DNA of 64,000 nt from Nocardia elegans NBRC 108235 (GTDB lineage Bacteria; Actinomycetota; Actinomycetes; Mycobacteriales; Mycobacteriaceae): NCBI RefSeq assembly GCF_001612845.1, contig NZ_BDBF01000006.1, forward strand, positions 1-64,000, written 5' to 3'. The translations under genes and the position numbers were made by a program. The notes beneath the pieces were generated by a model, which did not search any database, was not told the DNA's origin, and worked only from the letters and a program-made list of their open reading frames with translations. This document shows, one piece after another, positions 1 through 7,944 of the stretch (positions are counted from its first letter, which is position 1; every line of letters starts with the position of its first letter).

Positions 1-117
1 CGCGGCGAAGACCACACCACCGAGCTGCCGCTGCTTGGTCGCCTGCGCGAGCGCGAACCCGCCGAGCAGCCCACCGGCGGCGAGCGCCGACGTCGGCACC
101 GAAGAAATTCCGGCCAT
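1..117 (-). CDS. Small membrane protein, N-terminal part only
   Basis: Only the first 39 codons are in the window; the gene runs off the left edge. Translation starts at ATG 117-115 with a GGAGG ribosome binding site about 10 nt upstream. The visible N-terminus is Ala/Gly-rich and hydrophobic (MAGISSVPTSALAAGGLLGG...), then turns basic (ATKQRQ), compatible with a membrane anchor or signal segment. I do not recognise the family. Confidence 0.5.
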   Translation of the reverse strand, partial: MAGISSVPTSALAAGGLLGGFALAQATKQRQLGGVVFAA

Positions 118-398
118 ACTCACAAACCTCCACCACACATCAACCCGAATCGGGACAGCGACCGGACGAATGCACCGCAGGGCGCGAATCCGGCCACGCC
201 CCATTGTTCACCGCGCCCCAGGACCGGCTGGAGGCAGCCGATGCGTGCCGGCACGGACTGCACCGAAGCCATGCCTCCGCACGGTGCTTCCGCGCCGTGC
301 CCGCTTGTGCCTCACAGCCGGGTCTGCGTCTACCTCAGCGCTGAACCGATTCACCACTGCCGCCGCCGCGATGGGGGCGCGGAAGTGCGCGCCGCAGC
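118..398. other. Intergenic stretch without a recognised gene
   Basis: It lies between the start of the left-edge gene and the 3' end of the SRPBCC gene. It holds the ribosome binding site of the left-edge gene and presumably its promoter. The short open frames here have biased, uninformative composition and no good start signals. I see no RNA gene or convincing terminator. Confidence 0.4.
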
Positions 399-884
399 TC
401 AGGCAGCGGCCGCGGCGGCGCGTGCGTAGGTGTCCGCCAGGCCGGGCCAGCCGCCCGGCGAGCCGACCGCGTCGCGCATGGATTCCCACCCCTCGCCGTG
501 GTTGGCGAAGTCGCCATGGACGAGGGTGACGGCGGTGTGGGTGGAATCGACAGGGATGAAGGTGACATCGACGCGGCTGGTCAGGGCCGGGTCGGGTTGG
601 TATTTCCAGTCCAGGGAGATGTCCCAGGAGAACGCGAAATGGCCGGGACGGTCCCATACGAGGACACGACCCCACGGGCATTCGGTGCCGTCGGCCTCGC
701 GGCCGAACAACCGTCCGCCCACGCGGGGTTCGACCACCACTTCGGCCAGCGGCCCCGCACCGATGTGGTGTTCGCGGGGCCACCAGCTGTCCATGCCGGT
801 GGTGAAGACGTCGAAGGCGGTATCGATGGGCGCCTCGACGGTGAGTTCGACGCGGACCTGGGTCTCGCTGGTTTGCTGTGTCAT
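399..884 (-). CDS. SRPBCC / AHSA1-like domain protein
   Basis: A 161-residue single-domain protein of the START/Bet v1-like SRPBCC superfamily (Aha1 C-terminal type). The hydrophobic-cavity fold is indicated by an N-terminal strand (VRVELTVEAPIDTAFDVFT), a central WPREHHIGAGP segment, GGRLFGREADG, and a C-terminal amphipathic helix. Such proteins bind lipids or aromatic ligands; the ligand cannot be told from sequence. The start is ATG 884 with a GAGGAG site. It overlaps the upstream ArsR gene by 4 nt (ATGA), so the two are translationally coupled. ArsR plus an AHSA1-like gene is a common actinobacterial pairing, and the regulator probably controls this protein. Confidence 0.85.
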   Translation of the reverse strand: MTQQTSETQVRVELTVEAPIDTAFDVFTTGMDSWWPREHHIGAGPLAEVVVEPRVGGRLFGREADGTECPWGRVLVWDRPGHFAFSWDISLDWKYQPDPALTSRVDVTFIPVDSTHTAVTLVHGDFANHGEGWESMRDAVGSPGGWPGLADTYARAAAAAA

Positions 885-1243
885 GACTGCTCCTCGAATG
901 TGGTTGTCCCGTTGCTTGTTTCGATCGATTGAGCGCGTGCGGCGGCCTCGGCCCGGTCGCGAAACGACGACATCGCCGTCGTCCAGAACCGGGTGAAGTA
1001 GCCGCGCAGGGCGTCGATGCCGTTCGGATCGAGCCGGTAGATCCGGCGGGTGCCGATCGCCTCGTCGACCACCAGCCCCGCCTGTTTGAGCACCTTCAGG
1101 TGCTGAGAGACCGCCGGACGACTGACCGGGAGTTCGGCGGCCAGCTCACCGACGGCGCAGGGTCCGCGCCCGAGTCGTTCGAAGATCGCTCGCCGGGTCG
1201 GATCCCCGAGAGCGTCGAGCGCACCATCTTGGTAAGTCCCCAC
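881..1243 (-). CDS. ArsR-family winged-helix repressor
   Basis: A 120-residue protein with a complete ArsR-type winged helix: GDPTRRAIFERL, then CAVGELAAELPVSRPAVSQHLKVL, then the wing GLVVDEAIGTRRIYRLD. No metal-binding CxC is present, so it is not a classical arsenic/cadmium sensor; the C-terminal PNGIDALRGYFTRFW segment is typical of the subgroup paired with AHSA1-like genes. I choose GTG 1243 because it follows a good -10 box by 8 nt with no Shine-Dalgarno, as in leaderless actinobacterial genes. A longer upstream frame has no coding character. A perfect palindrome covers the -10 box, so autorepression is likely. Confidence 0.85.
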   Translation of the reverse strand: MGTYQDGALDALGDPTRRAIFERLGRGPCAVGELAAELPVSRPAVSQHLKVLKQAGLVVDEAIGTRRIYRLDPNGIDALRGYFTRFWTTAMSSFRDRAEAAARAQSIETSNGTTTFEEQS

Positions 1244-1248
1244 GAACC

Positions 1249-1264
1249 GTAAGTCTAGACTTAC
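1249..1264. promoter_or_regulatory. Perfect 16-bp palindrome, probable ArsR operator
   Basis: GTAAGTCTAGACTTAC is a perfect inverted repeat sitting on the -10 box of the ArsR/SRPBCC operon and 5 nt before its GTG start. The adjoining TTACGTAA (1261-1268) extends the symmetry on one side. Position and symmetry fit an autorepressor site; binding by this ArsR protein is inferred. Confidence 0.7.
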
Positions 1265-1280
1265 GTAACGCAGGTCACAA
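1252..1280 (-). promoter_or_regulatory. Promoter of the ArsR/SRPBCC operon, leaderless
   Basis: On the minus strand a -35 TTGTGA (1280-1275), a 17-nt spacer and a -10 TAGACT (1257-1252) are followed after 8 nt by GTG 1243. Transcription would start at or next to the start codon, giving a leaderless message. No Shine-Dalgarno precedes the GTG. Confidence 0.55.
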
Positions 1281-1284
1281 GTCT

Positions 1285-1313
1285 TTGACGCCCCGAAAGA
1301 GCGGGTGATTAAT
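1285..1313 (+). promoter_or_regulatory. Promoter of the SRPBCC-thiolase-crotonase gene
   Basis: TTGACG (1285-1290), a 17-nt spacer and ATTAAT (1308-1313) form a sigma-70-like promoter. It is followed by a strong AGGAGG site (1331-1336) and GTG 1343. It runs back-to-back with the ArsR promoter and about 20 bp from the palindrome, so co-regulation is possible. Confidence 0.5.
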
Positions 1314-1342
1314 TGTCTCGGGACGCAACAAGGAGGTTGTCG

Positions 1343-4318
1343 GTGTCGCCATTGCCGGGATCGGATCGAATCCGCGCCGCACGCACCAAGCTCGAGGCGG
1401 GAAATGCCCTGTTCGCGGCGGTGCGCAAGGATCCGCGCATCGCACGTGACCTGATCACCGGCCTGGTCGGCGCCGCTCGATCGCACTCCGCCCCGGCGGC
1501 CACACCGGCCGAAGAGGCAGACGGTTATCTCACGCCCGCCGGTGTGAGCGACTACCCCCGTTCCGCACATGCTCGCCGCGGCATTCGGGTGGCACCCGAT
1601 GCCGTGGCGGCCTATCTCTCGGATCTGAACCGGCTGGCCGACTGGTTCACCCTGCACGCCGGCTGGCGCGGCGAGGCACCCGGCGCTGTGCGCGAGGGCC
1701 TGACGTTCACGCAGCAGGCGCTGGTGATGGGCATCCCCGCCGAGTTGCGCTGGACGGTCGTCGAGGCCGGCGAGCGCGGTTTCGCGCTGCGCGGCGAGGG
1801 GCCGCAGGGAGTGCGGCTGGGGTATTGGCTGACCGTCGCCGGTTCCGGCGCCGAGGCGACGGTGTACTTCGATGCCGGGCTCGGCGGCCCGCCCGTCGAG
1901 GGCCCGCTGGGCGCGTCGGTGGCCCGCAGCCTCGGTGAGGCGATGGAGCAGTCCCTGGCCCGGCTACCCGACGCGATCGCCGCGGCCGGACCGGTGAAAA
2001 AGCGTGCGGCACAGCCCATTCGGCATCGTGCCTCGGGCACCGAGATCGATCCCCGGACCCCCGTGCTGGTGGGCGTCGGGCAGATCACCCAGCGCACACC
2101 GGATTCCGGTTACGGCGATCCGGCCGCGCTCGCGGTGACCGCGTTGCGGCGCGCCGCGGCCGATACCGGCGCCGGAGAGGAGCTGTTGCGCCGCGCGGAC
2201 GCGGTGTTCGCGGTGGCGTGCACATCGTGGCAGTACCGGGATATGGGGGCGGTGATCGCGCAGCGCCTGGGCGTGGCCGGTATCGACACCGCGCAGTCGA
2301 GTCCCTTCGGCGGCGACGGCGGTCAGCTGGTGATCAACGAGGCCGCGGCAGCGATCGCGGCCGGTGAGTACGACATGGTGCTGGTCACCGGCGCGGAGGC
2401 CGGAGCCACGCAGGCCGCCGCCCAGCGCGCCGGTGTCGAGCTGTCGTGGCCGCAGCAGGGTTCCGAGGTCGCGCCGACCCGCTCGATCGGCATCGACAAA
2501 CCGGCCAACAATCCGGCCGAGACCGCGGCGGGCCTGATCGCGCCGATCAACATGTACGCCCTGCTGGAGTCGGCGAACCGGCATCGGCTGGGCCGCAGCC
2601 CCGGCGATCACGCCGAGGCCGTGGCCGAACTCTGGTCGCGGCTGTCGGCGGTGGCGGCGCGCAACGAATACGCCTGGCAGCCCGAGGAATTCGACGCCGA
2701 CCGGATCGCCACCCCCGGTCCGGACAATCGCATGGTGTCCACGCCCTACACCAAACTGGAATGCGCGAATCTGACCGTCGATATGGCCAGCGGCATCGTG
2801 GTGTGCAGTGCCGCGGCCGCGCAGGAGGCCGGAATCGCGCAAGACAAGTGGATTTTCATCCACGCCGGCGCGTCCGGGCACGACGAGTGGTTCACCAGTG
2901 AACGCGGCGAACTGGCGGCCTCACCGGCGATCGCGACGCTGGGCCGGGCGGTGCTCGAGCACAGCGGTATCGGCGTCGAGGCGCTGACCCACGTGGATCT
3001 CTACGCCTGCTTCCCGGTGGCGGTGCAGATCGCCGCGCGCGAATTGGGGCTGGCGATCGACGATCCGGCCCGTCCGCTGTCGGTGACCGGCGGCCTGACC
3101 TTCGGCGGCGGTCCGGGTAACAACTACGGCGGCCACGCGGTGGCGACGATGGTGCAGCGGTTGCGCGCGGAACCGGGCACCTTCGGCCTGGCGAGTTCGC
3201 TGGGCTGGTACGTCACCAAACACGCCTTGGGCGTGTACTCGTCGCTGCCGCCCGCCCAGCCGTACCGGCATCTGCGCCCGATCATCGAGAATCCTCCGGC
3301 GCGCCCGGCCCGCAGCACCCACGACGGGTCCGCGGTGGTGGAGGCCTACACCGTCGCCTACGCTCGCGACGGGCAGCCGGAAGCGGCGATTCTGAGCCTG
3401 ATCGAACCCGCGGGCAGCCGTATTCTGCTGCGCAACACCGATTCCGAGCTGATCGCGCAATTGGTCGACGGCGATCTGCTGGGCCTGCCGGTGACGGTGT
3501 CCGGCCACGACATCAGCGTCGAGGGTCGCGAGCGGGTGGAGTTGCCGGCCCCGCCCGCCCCGCCGGTGCTGGTGGAGCGTCGCGGTCCGGTCACGATCAT
3601 CACCTTGAACCGCCCGCAGGTGCGCAATGCCGTCAATCTGGCCACCGCCCTCGGGCTGGAACGGGCCCTGGACGCCTACGAGGCCGATCCGTCGGCGCAG
3701 GTCGCGATCATCACCGGCGCGGGTGGATACTTCTGCGCCGGAATGGATCTCAAGGCCGCCTCGCGCGGCGAGACGCCGATGACCGAGAAGCGCGGCCCGC
3801 TCGGTATCACCGCGAGACCACCGGTGAAGCCGTTGATCGCGGCGGTCGAGGGACCGGCCCAGGCCGGTGGCTGCGAACTGGCGCTGGCCGCCGATCTCGT
3901 AGTGGCAGCCCAGGATTCGACGTTCGGGATCCCCGAGGTCAAACGCGGACTGGTGGCCGTCGGCGGTGGCGTCTTGCGGCTGGCGCAGCGGTTACCGCGG
4001 GCGGTGGCGATGGAGCTGGCGCTGACCGGTGATCCCATCTCCGCCGAACGCGCGGCGGCACTGGGACTGGTCAATCAGGTCACCGAATCGGGGAAGGCCC
4101 TCGACGCCGCACTGGAGCTGGCGCAGCGGATCGCCGTGAACGCGCCGCTGAGTCTGGCGGCGAGTAAACGCATTATCGACGAATCACCGGACTGGTCCAC
4201 CGATGTCGCGTTCACGCGCCAGCTCGAGGTCTCGGGCAGTGCGCTGTCGTCGGAGGATGCGGCCGAGGGTGTGCTGGCGTTCGCGCAGAAACGCACGCCC
4301 GAGTGGAAGGGCCGCTGA
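1343..4318 (+). CDS. SRPBCC - thiolase-like - crotonase fusion protein
   Basis: A 991-residue three-domain protein. Residues ~60-215 are an SRPBCC domain (AHARRGIRVAPDAVAAYLSD, DWFTLHAGWRGEAPG). Residues ~235-730 are a thiolase-like unit of the SCP2-thiolase-like/acetyl-CoA acetyltransferase group (TPVLVGVGQI, LVTGAEAG, GGLTFGGGPGNNYGGHA). Residues ~740-991 are an enoyl-CoA hydratase/isomerase (ITLNRPQVRNAV, AGMDLKAA, GCELALAADLV, GIPEVKRGL). Where thiolases have the nucleophilic Cys there is Gly (FGGDGGQL), and the GHP histidine is also absent, so this is probably not a normal thiolase. The crotonase retains its oxyanion-hole motifs and a Glu in PEVKRG. The start is GTG 1343 with AGGAGG at ideal spacing. 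A role in acyl-CoA or sterol metabolism is inferred; the exact reaction is unknown. Confidence 0.85.
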   Translation: MSPLPGSDRIRAARTKLEAGNALFAAVRKDPRIARDLITGLVGAARSHSAPAATPAEEADGYLTPAGVSDYPRSAHARRGIRVAPDAVAAYLSDLNRLADWFTLHAGWRGEAPGAVREGLTFTQQALVMGIPAELRWTVVEAGERGFALRGEGPQGVRLGYWLTVAGSGAEATVYFDAGLGGPPVEGPLGASVARSLGEAMEQSLARLPDAIAAAGPVKKRAAQPIRHRASGTEIDPRTPVLVGVGQITQRTPDSGYGDPAALAVTALRRAAADTGAGEELLRRADAVFAVACTSWQYRDMGAVIAQRLGVAGIDTAQSSPFGGDGGQLVINEAAAAIAAGEYDMVLVTGAEAGATQAAAQRAGVELSWPQQGSEVAPTRSIGIDKPANNPAETAAGLIAPINMYALLESANRHRLGRSPGDHAEAVAELWSRLSAVAARNEYAWQPEEFDADRIATPGPDNRMVSTPYTKLECANLTVDMASGIVVCSAAAAQEAGIAQDKWIFIHAGASGHDEWFTSERGELAASPAIATLGRAVLEHSGIGVEALTHVDLYACFPVAVQIAARELGLAIDDPARPLSVTGGLTFGGGPGNNYGGHAVATMVQRLRAEPGTFGLASSLGWYVTKHALGVYSSLPPAQPYRHLRPIIENPPARPARSTHDGSAVVEAYTVAYARDGQPEAAILSLIEPAGSRILLRNTDSELIAQLVDGDLLGLPVTVSGHDISVEGRERVELPAPPAPPVLVERRGPVTIITLNRPQVRNAVNLATALGLERALDAYEADPSAQVAIITGAGGYFCAGMDLKAASRGETPMTEKRGPLGITARPPVKPLIAAVEGPAQAGGCELALAADLVVAAQDSTFGIPEVKRGLVAVGGGVLRLAQRLPRAVAMELALTGDPISAERAAALGLVNQVTESGKALDAALELAQRIAVNAPLSLAASKRIIDESPDWSTDVAFTRQLEVSGSALSSEDAAEGVLAFAQKRTPEWKGR

Positions 4319-4327
4319 GCAGCGCGA

Positions 4328-4981
4328 TCAGGCGGTCAACGCGGTGTAGGCGCCGGCGTAGAACACCGATTTGATCGATCCCAACGTGCCTTGGTCCTTG
4401 GCGCCGAGTGGGGCCAGCAGCGCGGTGGCGGTCTCGACCTCCGTACCCGCGGCGGCGGTGGCGTCGACCAGACCGTATTCGTGGGCTTCGGCCCCGCCGA
4501 ATCGTCGTCCGGTGAGCACCGCGGCGGTGACGGCTTCGGCCGACAGCTTGGCCTGCACGAGCGCGGCCAGCGCCGGGGTGAACGGCACGCGGATGTCGAC
4601 CTCGGGGAAGCAGAAGTAGCCACGATCGGCGCGCATGACCCGCTGGTCGTGCGCGAGGGCGAGCATCGCGCCGGCGCCGAAGGCGTGACCGGGCAGGGCC
4701 GCCACACTCGGCACCGGCAGCGTGAGCACCCGCGCCAGCAGCCCCTGCACCTGTTCGACGTACCACGGGGCGCGCTCGCTGTGGGCGCCCAGCCACTCCA
4801 GGTCGAGTCCGTTGGAGTAGAACTTGCCGCTCGCGGTGGTGATCAATCCGGTGGCGCCATCGGCGAGCACGGTGTCGAGGTGAGCGTTCACGGCGGCGAG
4901 GAACTCGGGTGAGAAGCGGTTCTCGCCGGCGCCGAGGTCGAGGACGGCGACGGTGTCACGGTAGGTGAGAGCGGGGGACAT
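4328..4981 (-). CDS. Enoyl-CoA hydratase/isomerase family protein
   Basis: A 217-residue short crotonase. The oxyanion hole is built from FYSNGLDLEWL and GHAFGAGAML, and the acid motif FCFPEVDIRVPF carries the Glu expected of isomerase-type members. Length and the FYSNGLDL motif resemble delta3-delta2 enoyl-CoA isomerases of the peroxisomal/plant type, acting in beta-oxidation of unsaturated acyl-CoAs; the exact activity is inferred. The start is ATG 4981 with AAGGAGAT upstream. It lies 45 nt behind the TetR gene on the same strand, so the two probably form an operon. Confidence 0.8.
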   Translation of the reverse strand: MSPALTYRDTVAVLDLGAGENRFSPEFLAAVNAHLDTVLADGATGLITTASGKFYSNGLDLEWLGAHSERAPWYVEQVQGLLARVLTLPVPSVAALPGHAFGAGAMLALAHDQRVMRADRGYFCFPEVDIRVPFTPALAALVQAKLSAEAVTAAVLTGRRFGGAEAHEYGLVDATAAAGTEVETATALLAPLGAKDQGTLGSIKSVFYAGAYTALTA

Positions 4982-5026
4982 CGGATCTCCTTCGGTGTTT
5001 CGGTGTAGCCGGAGTTGTGGCGTTGG

Positions 5027-5647
5027 TCAGTGTTTCGGTGGTGGTCCGGCGCTGACGGCGGCACGGACGGCGGCCCGCAACCGCATCCGGGTGTCGGGGT
5101 CGGCGAGGCGGTCGCGCGACAGCAACAGCGCGGTGGGCAGATCGACGATGCAGGCGGTGATCACCTCGACCGCGCGCCGGTCCTCGCGCTGCCACAGGTG
5201 CGCCGACAACGTCCGCATCACCGCGACGAGCCCGTGGTGCTGTGCGCGCACCTCGGCGGCGACACTCTCGGGCAGCTCCGTGGCGAGGACCTCGTCGTGA
5301 CGCAGCATCGTCACCAGGCGGGACGAGGCCGGATACCGTGCGGAGAACTCCGCGGGCGCCTCGGCCGCGCGCACCACCGCCTGCACGGCGGCCTCGCTGC
5401 CGGACCCCTCCGCCAGCGCCTCGTCGACGAGTTCGTTCTGCACGTCCAGGAACCGGCGCGCGGCGCGAATCCACATGCGCGCCACCAGTTCCGCGCGCGA
5501 GCCGAAACTGTGGTAGATCGCCCCGTTCGACATGCCGCTGGCAGCAGCGACCGCGCGAATCGTCACGGCGGGCACACCCGCGGCCACGGCGAGCGCTTCG
5601 GCATGGTCGAGAACGACATCGAGGTCGTGGATGCGAGGGCGGGGCAC
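5027..5647 (-). CDS. TetR-family regulator
   Basis: A 206-residue TetR/AcrR protein. Residues ~10-60 form the DNA-binding domain (VTIRAVAAASGMSNGAIYHSF); the rest is an all-helical ligand domain. The start is GTG 5647 behind GGTGAGG. It heads an operon with the crotonase at 4328-4981 and is divergent from the broken patatin gene, with a dyad between them. The likely inducer is an acyl-CoA or fatty acid, judging only from the neighbours. Confidence 0.85.
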   Translation of the reverse strand: MPRPRIHDLDVVLDHAEALAVAAGVPAVTIRAVAAASGMSNGAIYHSFGSRAELVARMWIRAARRFLDVQNELVDEALAEGSGSEAAVQAVVRAAEAPAEFSARYPASSRLVTMLRHDEVLATELPESVAAEVRAQHHGLVAVMRTLSAHLWQREDRRAVEVITACIVDLPTALLLSRDRLADPDTRMRLRAAVRAAVSAGPPPKH

Positions 5648-5657
5648 GACCTCACCA

Positions 5658-5679
5658 TAACAGAGCAGTTGCTCTATTA
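5658..5679. promoter_or_regulatory. Dyad between TetR and patatin genes, probable operator
   Basis: AGAGCAGTTGCTCT (5662-5675) is a perfect 6-bp-arm repeat with a 2-bp centre. The symmetry continues outward (TAA/TTA) with one mismatch, giving 22 bp in total. It overlaps a TGTTAT -10-like element of the TetR gene. Binding by the adjacent TetR protein is inferred. Confidence 0.6.
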
Positions 5680-5733
5680 CTCGGTGGTGTGCGCCACATG
5701 CGTGAGGGAGAGCGCGCCGGTAGTGTCGCGCTC

Positions 5734-6571
5734 ATGTGTGCCGCACTCTCGCCCGACCGATTCCGCACCGCGTTGGTACTGGGCGGTGGCGGTCCCGTCG
5801 GGATCGCGTGGATGGCGGGGGTGATGGTCGGATTGCGTGCCGCCGGGATCGATCCCGCGCGCGGACCGGATCGTGGGCACGTCGGCGGGGTCGGTGGTCG
5901 GCGCGGTGCTCGCGGCGGGCGGGGATCTGGAACACCTGGGGGCCACCCGGTCGTCGGGCGGCGAATCGTTCGCCCCGGATCCACGCCGACTCGCCGAGAT
6001 CTTCTCATTGCGAACCACACCCGGCGACGCGCGCGAGATCCGCCGCCGCATGGGCGAATTGGCGCTGGCCGCCGAGGCCGGAGATCCCGACGCCCACGTC
6101 GAACGCATCGCCCGGCTGGCCGGTGTCACCGAATGGCCGGAGGCCGACCTGCGCGTCACCACGGTCGATATCGGCACCGGCGAACTGCAGGTGTGGACCC
6201 GCGACACGGCGGCGACGTTGCCGCAGGCGCTGGCCGCGAGTACCTCGGTCCCGGGTGTCTTCCCGCCGATCCCGATCGGTGATTCCCGCTATTTCGACGG
6301 TGGCGTGCGCTCGGCCCTCAATGCCGACCTGGCCGCCGGCGCGCAGATCGTGGTGATCATGGAACCGCTGGCGCACATGTTCCCCCGCACCCGCACCGAT
6401 CGCGCGCACGGCGCGGAGACCGAGATCTCGATCGCCCCCGATGGCGAGGCGGTGGCCGTCTTCGGCATCGACGTGTTCAACCCGGCCGCGTTGACCCCTG
6501 CCTACGAAGCCGGGTTGCGCCAATCCGCTGACGCGGCACGGCAATTGGCCGACGTCGGATTCGACGCTTGA
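5734..6571 (+). pseudogene. Patatin-like phospholipase, frameshifted
   Basis: Two frames together make one patatin-like lipid acyl hydrolase. The first frame starts at ATG 5734 and carries the oxyanion-loop motif (ALVLGGGGPVGIAWMAGVM) up to LRAAGIDPAR near 5865. The other frame carries the nucleophile elbow GTSAG (DRIVGTSAGSVVGAVLAAGG) and the DGG of the Ser-Asp dyad (RYFDGGVRSA), ending at 6571. The break lies in the alternating CGCGCGCG run at about 5857-5866; two missing nucleotides (one GC unit) would restore a continuous frame. This is either a real inactivating slip or a sequencing error in a GC repeat. The gene ends one base from the convergent M1 peptidase gene. Confidence 0.75.
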
Positions 6572-6572
6572 G

Positions 6573-7931
6573 TCAGCTGCCGACCGCGCCCAGCCCGTGC
6601 TGCGGCAGCTCGGGCAACGCCGCGCGGTAGAGCCAGCTGTCCCACAACTCGCGCAGCGGGGCGGGGCTGTAGTGGCCGGCGAGGTCGGTGAAGTCCTCGG
6701 CGGCGACGGTGCCGTAGCGGTGCCGGGCGGTCCAGTCGCGCAGCAGGGAGAAGAAGGCGTCGTCGCCGAGGCGCAGGCGCAGCGCGTGCAAGGTGAGGGC
6801 GCCGCGTTTGTACACCCGGTCGTCGAACATCGACGCCGGTCCGGGATCGCCGATCACGAGATCCTGCGCGGACCGGGCGAGGTTCTGGCGGGCAGCGCGG
6901 GCCAGCTGGTCGGCGCTGGGCCCGCCGCCGGCCTGGGACCAGATCCATTCGGCGTAGCAGGCGAAGCCCTCGTGCAACCAGATGTCGCGCCACTGCCCGA
7001 CGGTGAGGCTGTTGCCGAACCACTGGTGGGCCAGTTCGTGCGCGATGAGTCGTTCCGCGCCGCGCTGCCCGTCGCAGTGGTTGGCGCCGAAGATCGACAA
7101 TCCCTGTGCCTCGATGGGGATTTCGAGCTCGTCGTCGGTGACGACGACGGTGTAGCCGGGAAACGGGTAGGGCCCGAACCGGCGCTCGAATTCGGCCATC
7201 ATCTGTGGTTGCCGGGCGAAGTCGTGGTCGAAGGCGGTGCGCAGCCGCGGCGGTAGCACCGCGGTCATCGGCACCTTCGTGAGGCGTCCGGCGTCGATGC
7301 GGTGGGCGCGATAGGGTCCGATCTGGATGGTGGCCAGATAGGAGGCCATCGGCTCGGACTGCTCGTACACCCAGGTGGTCTGGCTGGATTTGGTGGTGCG
7401 AGCGGTGAGCACGCCGTTGGCGAGCGCGTGATAGGGGGAGTCGGTGGTGATGGATATCCGGTAGCTCGCCTTGGAGCTGGGGTGATCGTCGCACGGGAAC
7501 CAGGACGCCGCGCCGTTGGGCTGGCTCGCCACGAGCACACCGTCGGTGAGTTCCTCCCAGCCGACCTCACCCCACGGCCCGCGCACGGGTTTCGGGGTGC
7601 CGCCGTAGTGCACCACGATCGACAAGGCCGCGCCGGGCGGGACCTGGCGCGCGGGTGTGATTGTCAACTTCCCGCGGGTGTGGGTGTATTTGGCGGGTTT
7701 GGCGCCGTCGACGAAAACCTTTGCCACACTCAGTGTTTGCGACAGATCCAGTGCGAACCGCGGCTGCACCGCGGTGGTCACCGCCGTGATGGTGGCCCGC
7801 CCGGTCAGCCGGTTGGCGGCGACCTTGTACACCAGGTCCAGTTCGTAGCGCGAGACCCGATAGCCGCGGTTGCCGTTCTGCGGCAGATAGTCGTCGATCG
7901 GCGCCTCGGCGCCACCTTTGCCCAGCTTCAC
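6573..7931 (-). CDS. M1-family zinc metallopeptidase
   Basis: A 452-residue M1 (gluzincin) peptidase with HELAHQWFGN and a downstream WLHEGFA, the HExxH-x18-E zinc site. The N-terminal beta domain precedes the catalytic domain. The usual GAMEN exopeptidase motif appears as the variant EAQGL, and the C-terminal helical domain is short, as in the compact actinobacterial members. I use GTG 7931, which sits 13 nt after the stop of the Pls-type gene behind AAGGCAGG; an upstream in-frame start at 7979 would overlap that gene. The tight spacing shows co-transcription with the Pls-type synthetase. Some epsilon-poly-lysine-degrading enzymes are M1 aminopeptidases, so a product-trimming or self-protection role is plausible (inference). 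Confidence 0.85.
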   Translation of the reverse strand: MKLGKGGAEAPIDDYLPQNGNRGYRVSRYELDLVYKVAANRLTGRATITAVTTAVQPRFALDLSQTLSVAKVFVDGAKPAKYTHTRGKLTITPARQVPPGAALSIVVHYGGTPKPVRGPWGEVGWEELTDGVLVASQPNGAASWFPCDDHPSSKASYRISITTDSPYHALANGVLTARTTKSSQTTWVYEQSEPMASYLATIQIGPYRAHRIDAGRLTKVPMTAVLPPRLRTAFDHDFARQPQMMAEFERRFGPYPFPGYTVVVTDDELEIPIEAQGLSIFGANHCDGQRGAERLIAHELAHQWFGNSLTVGQWRDIWLHEGFACYAEWIWSQAGGGPSADQLARAARQNLARSAQDLVIGDPGPASMFDDRVYKRGALTLHALRLRLGDDAFFSLLRDWTARHRYGTVAAEDFTDLAGHYSPAPLRELWDSWLYRAALPELPQHGLGAVGS

Positions 7932-7944
7932 CGACGACCTGCCT

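Noticed and set aside
1276..1289. Possible KstR2-type site upstream of the thiolase fusion
   Set aside because: Only CAAG matches well; three fixed positions of AnCAAGnnCTTGnT are wrong.
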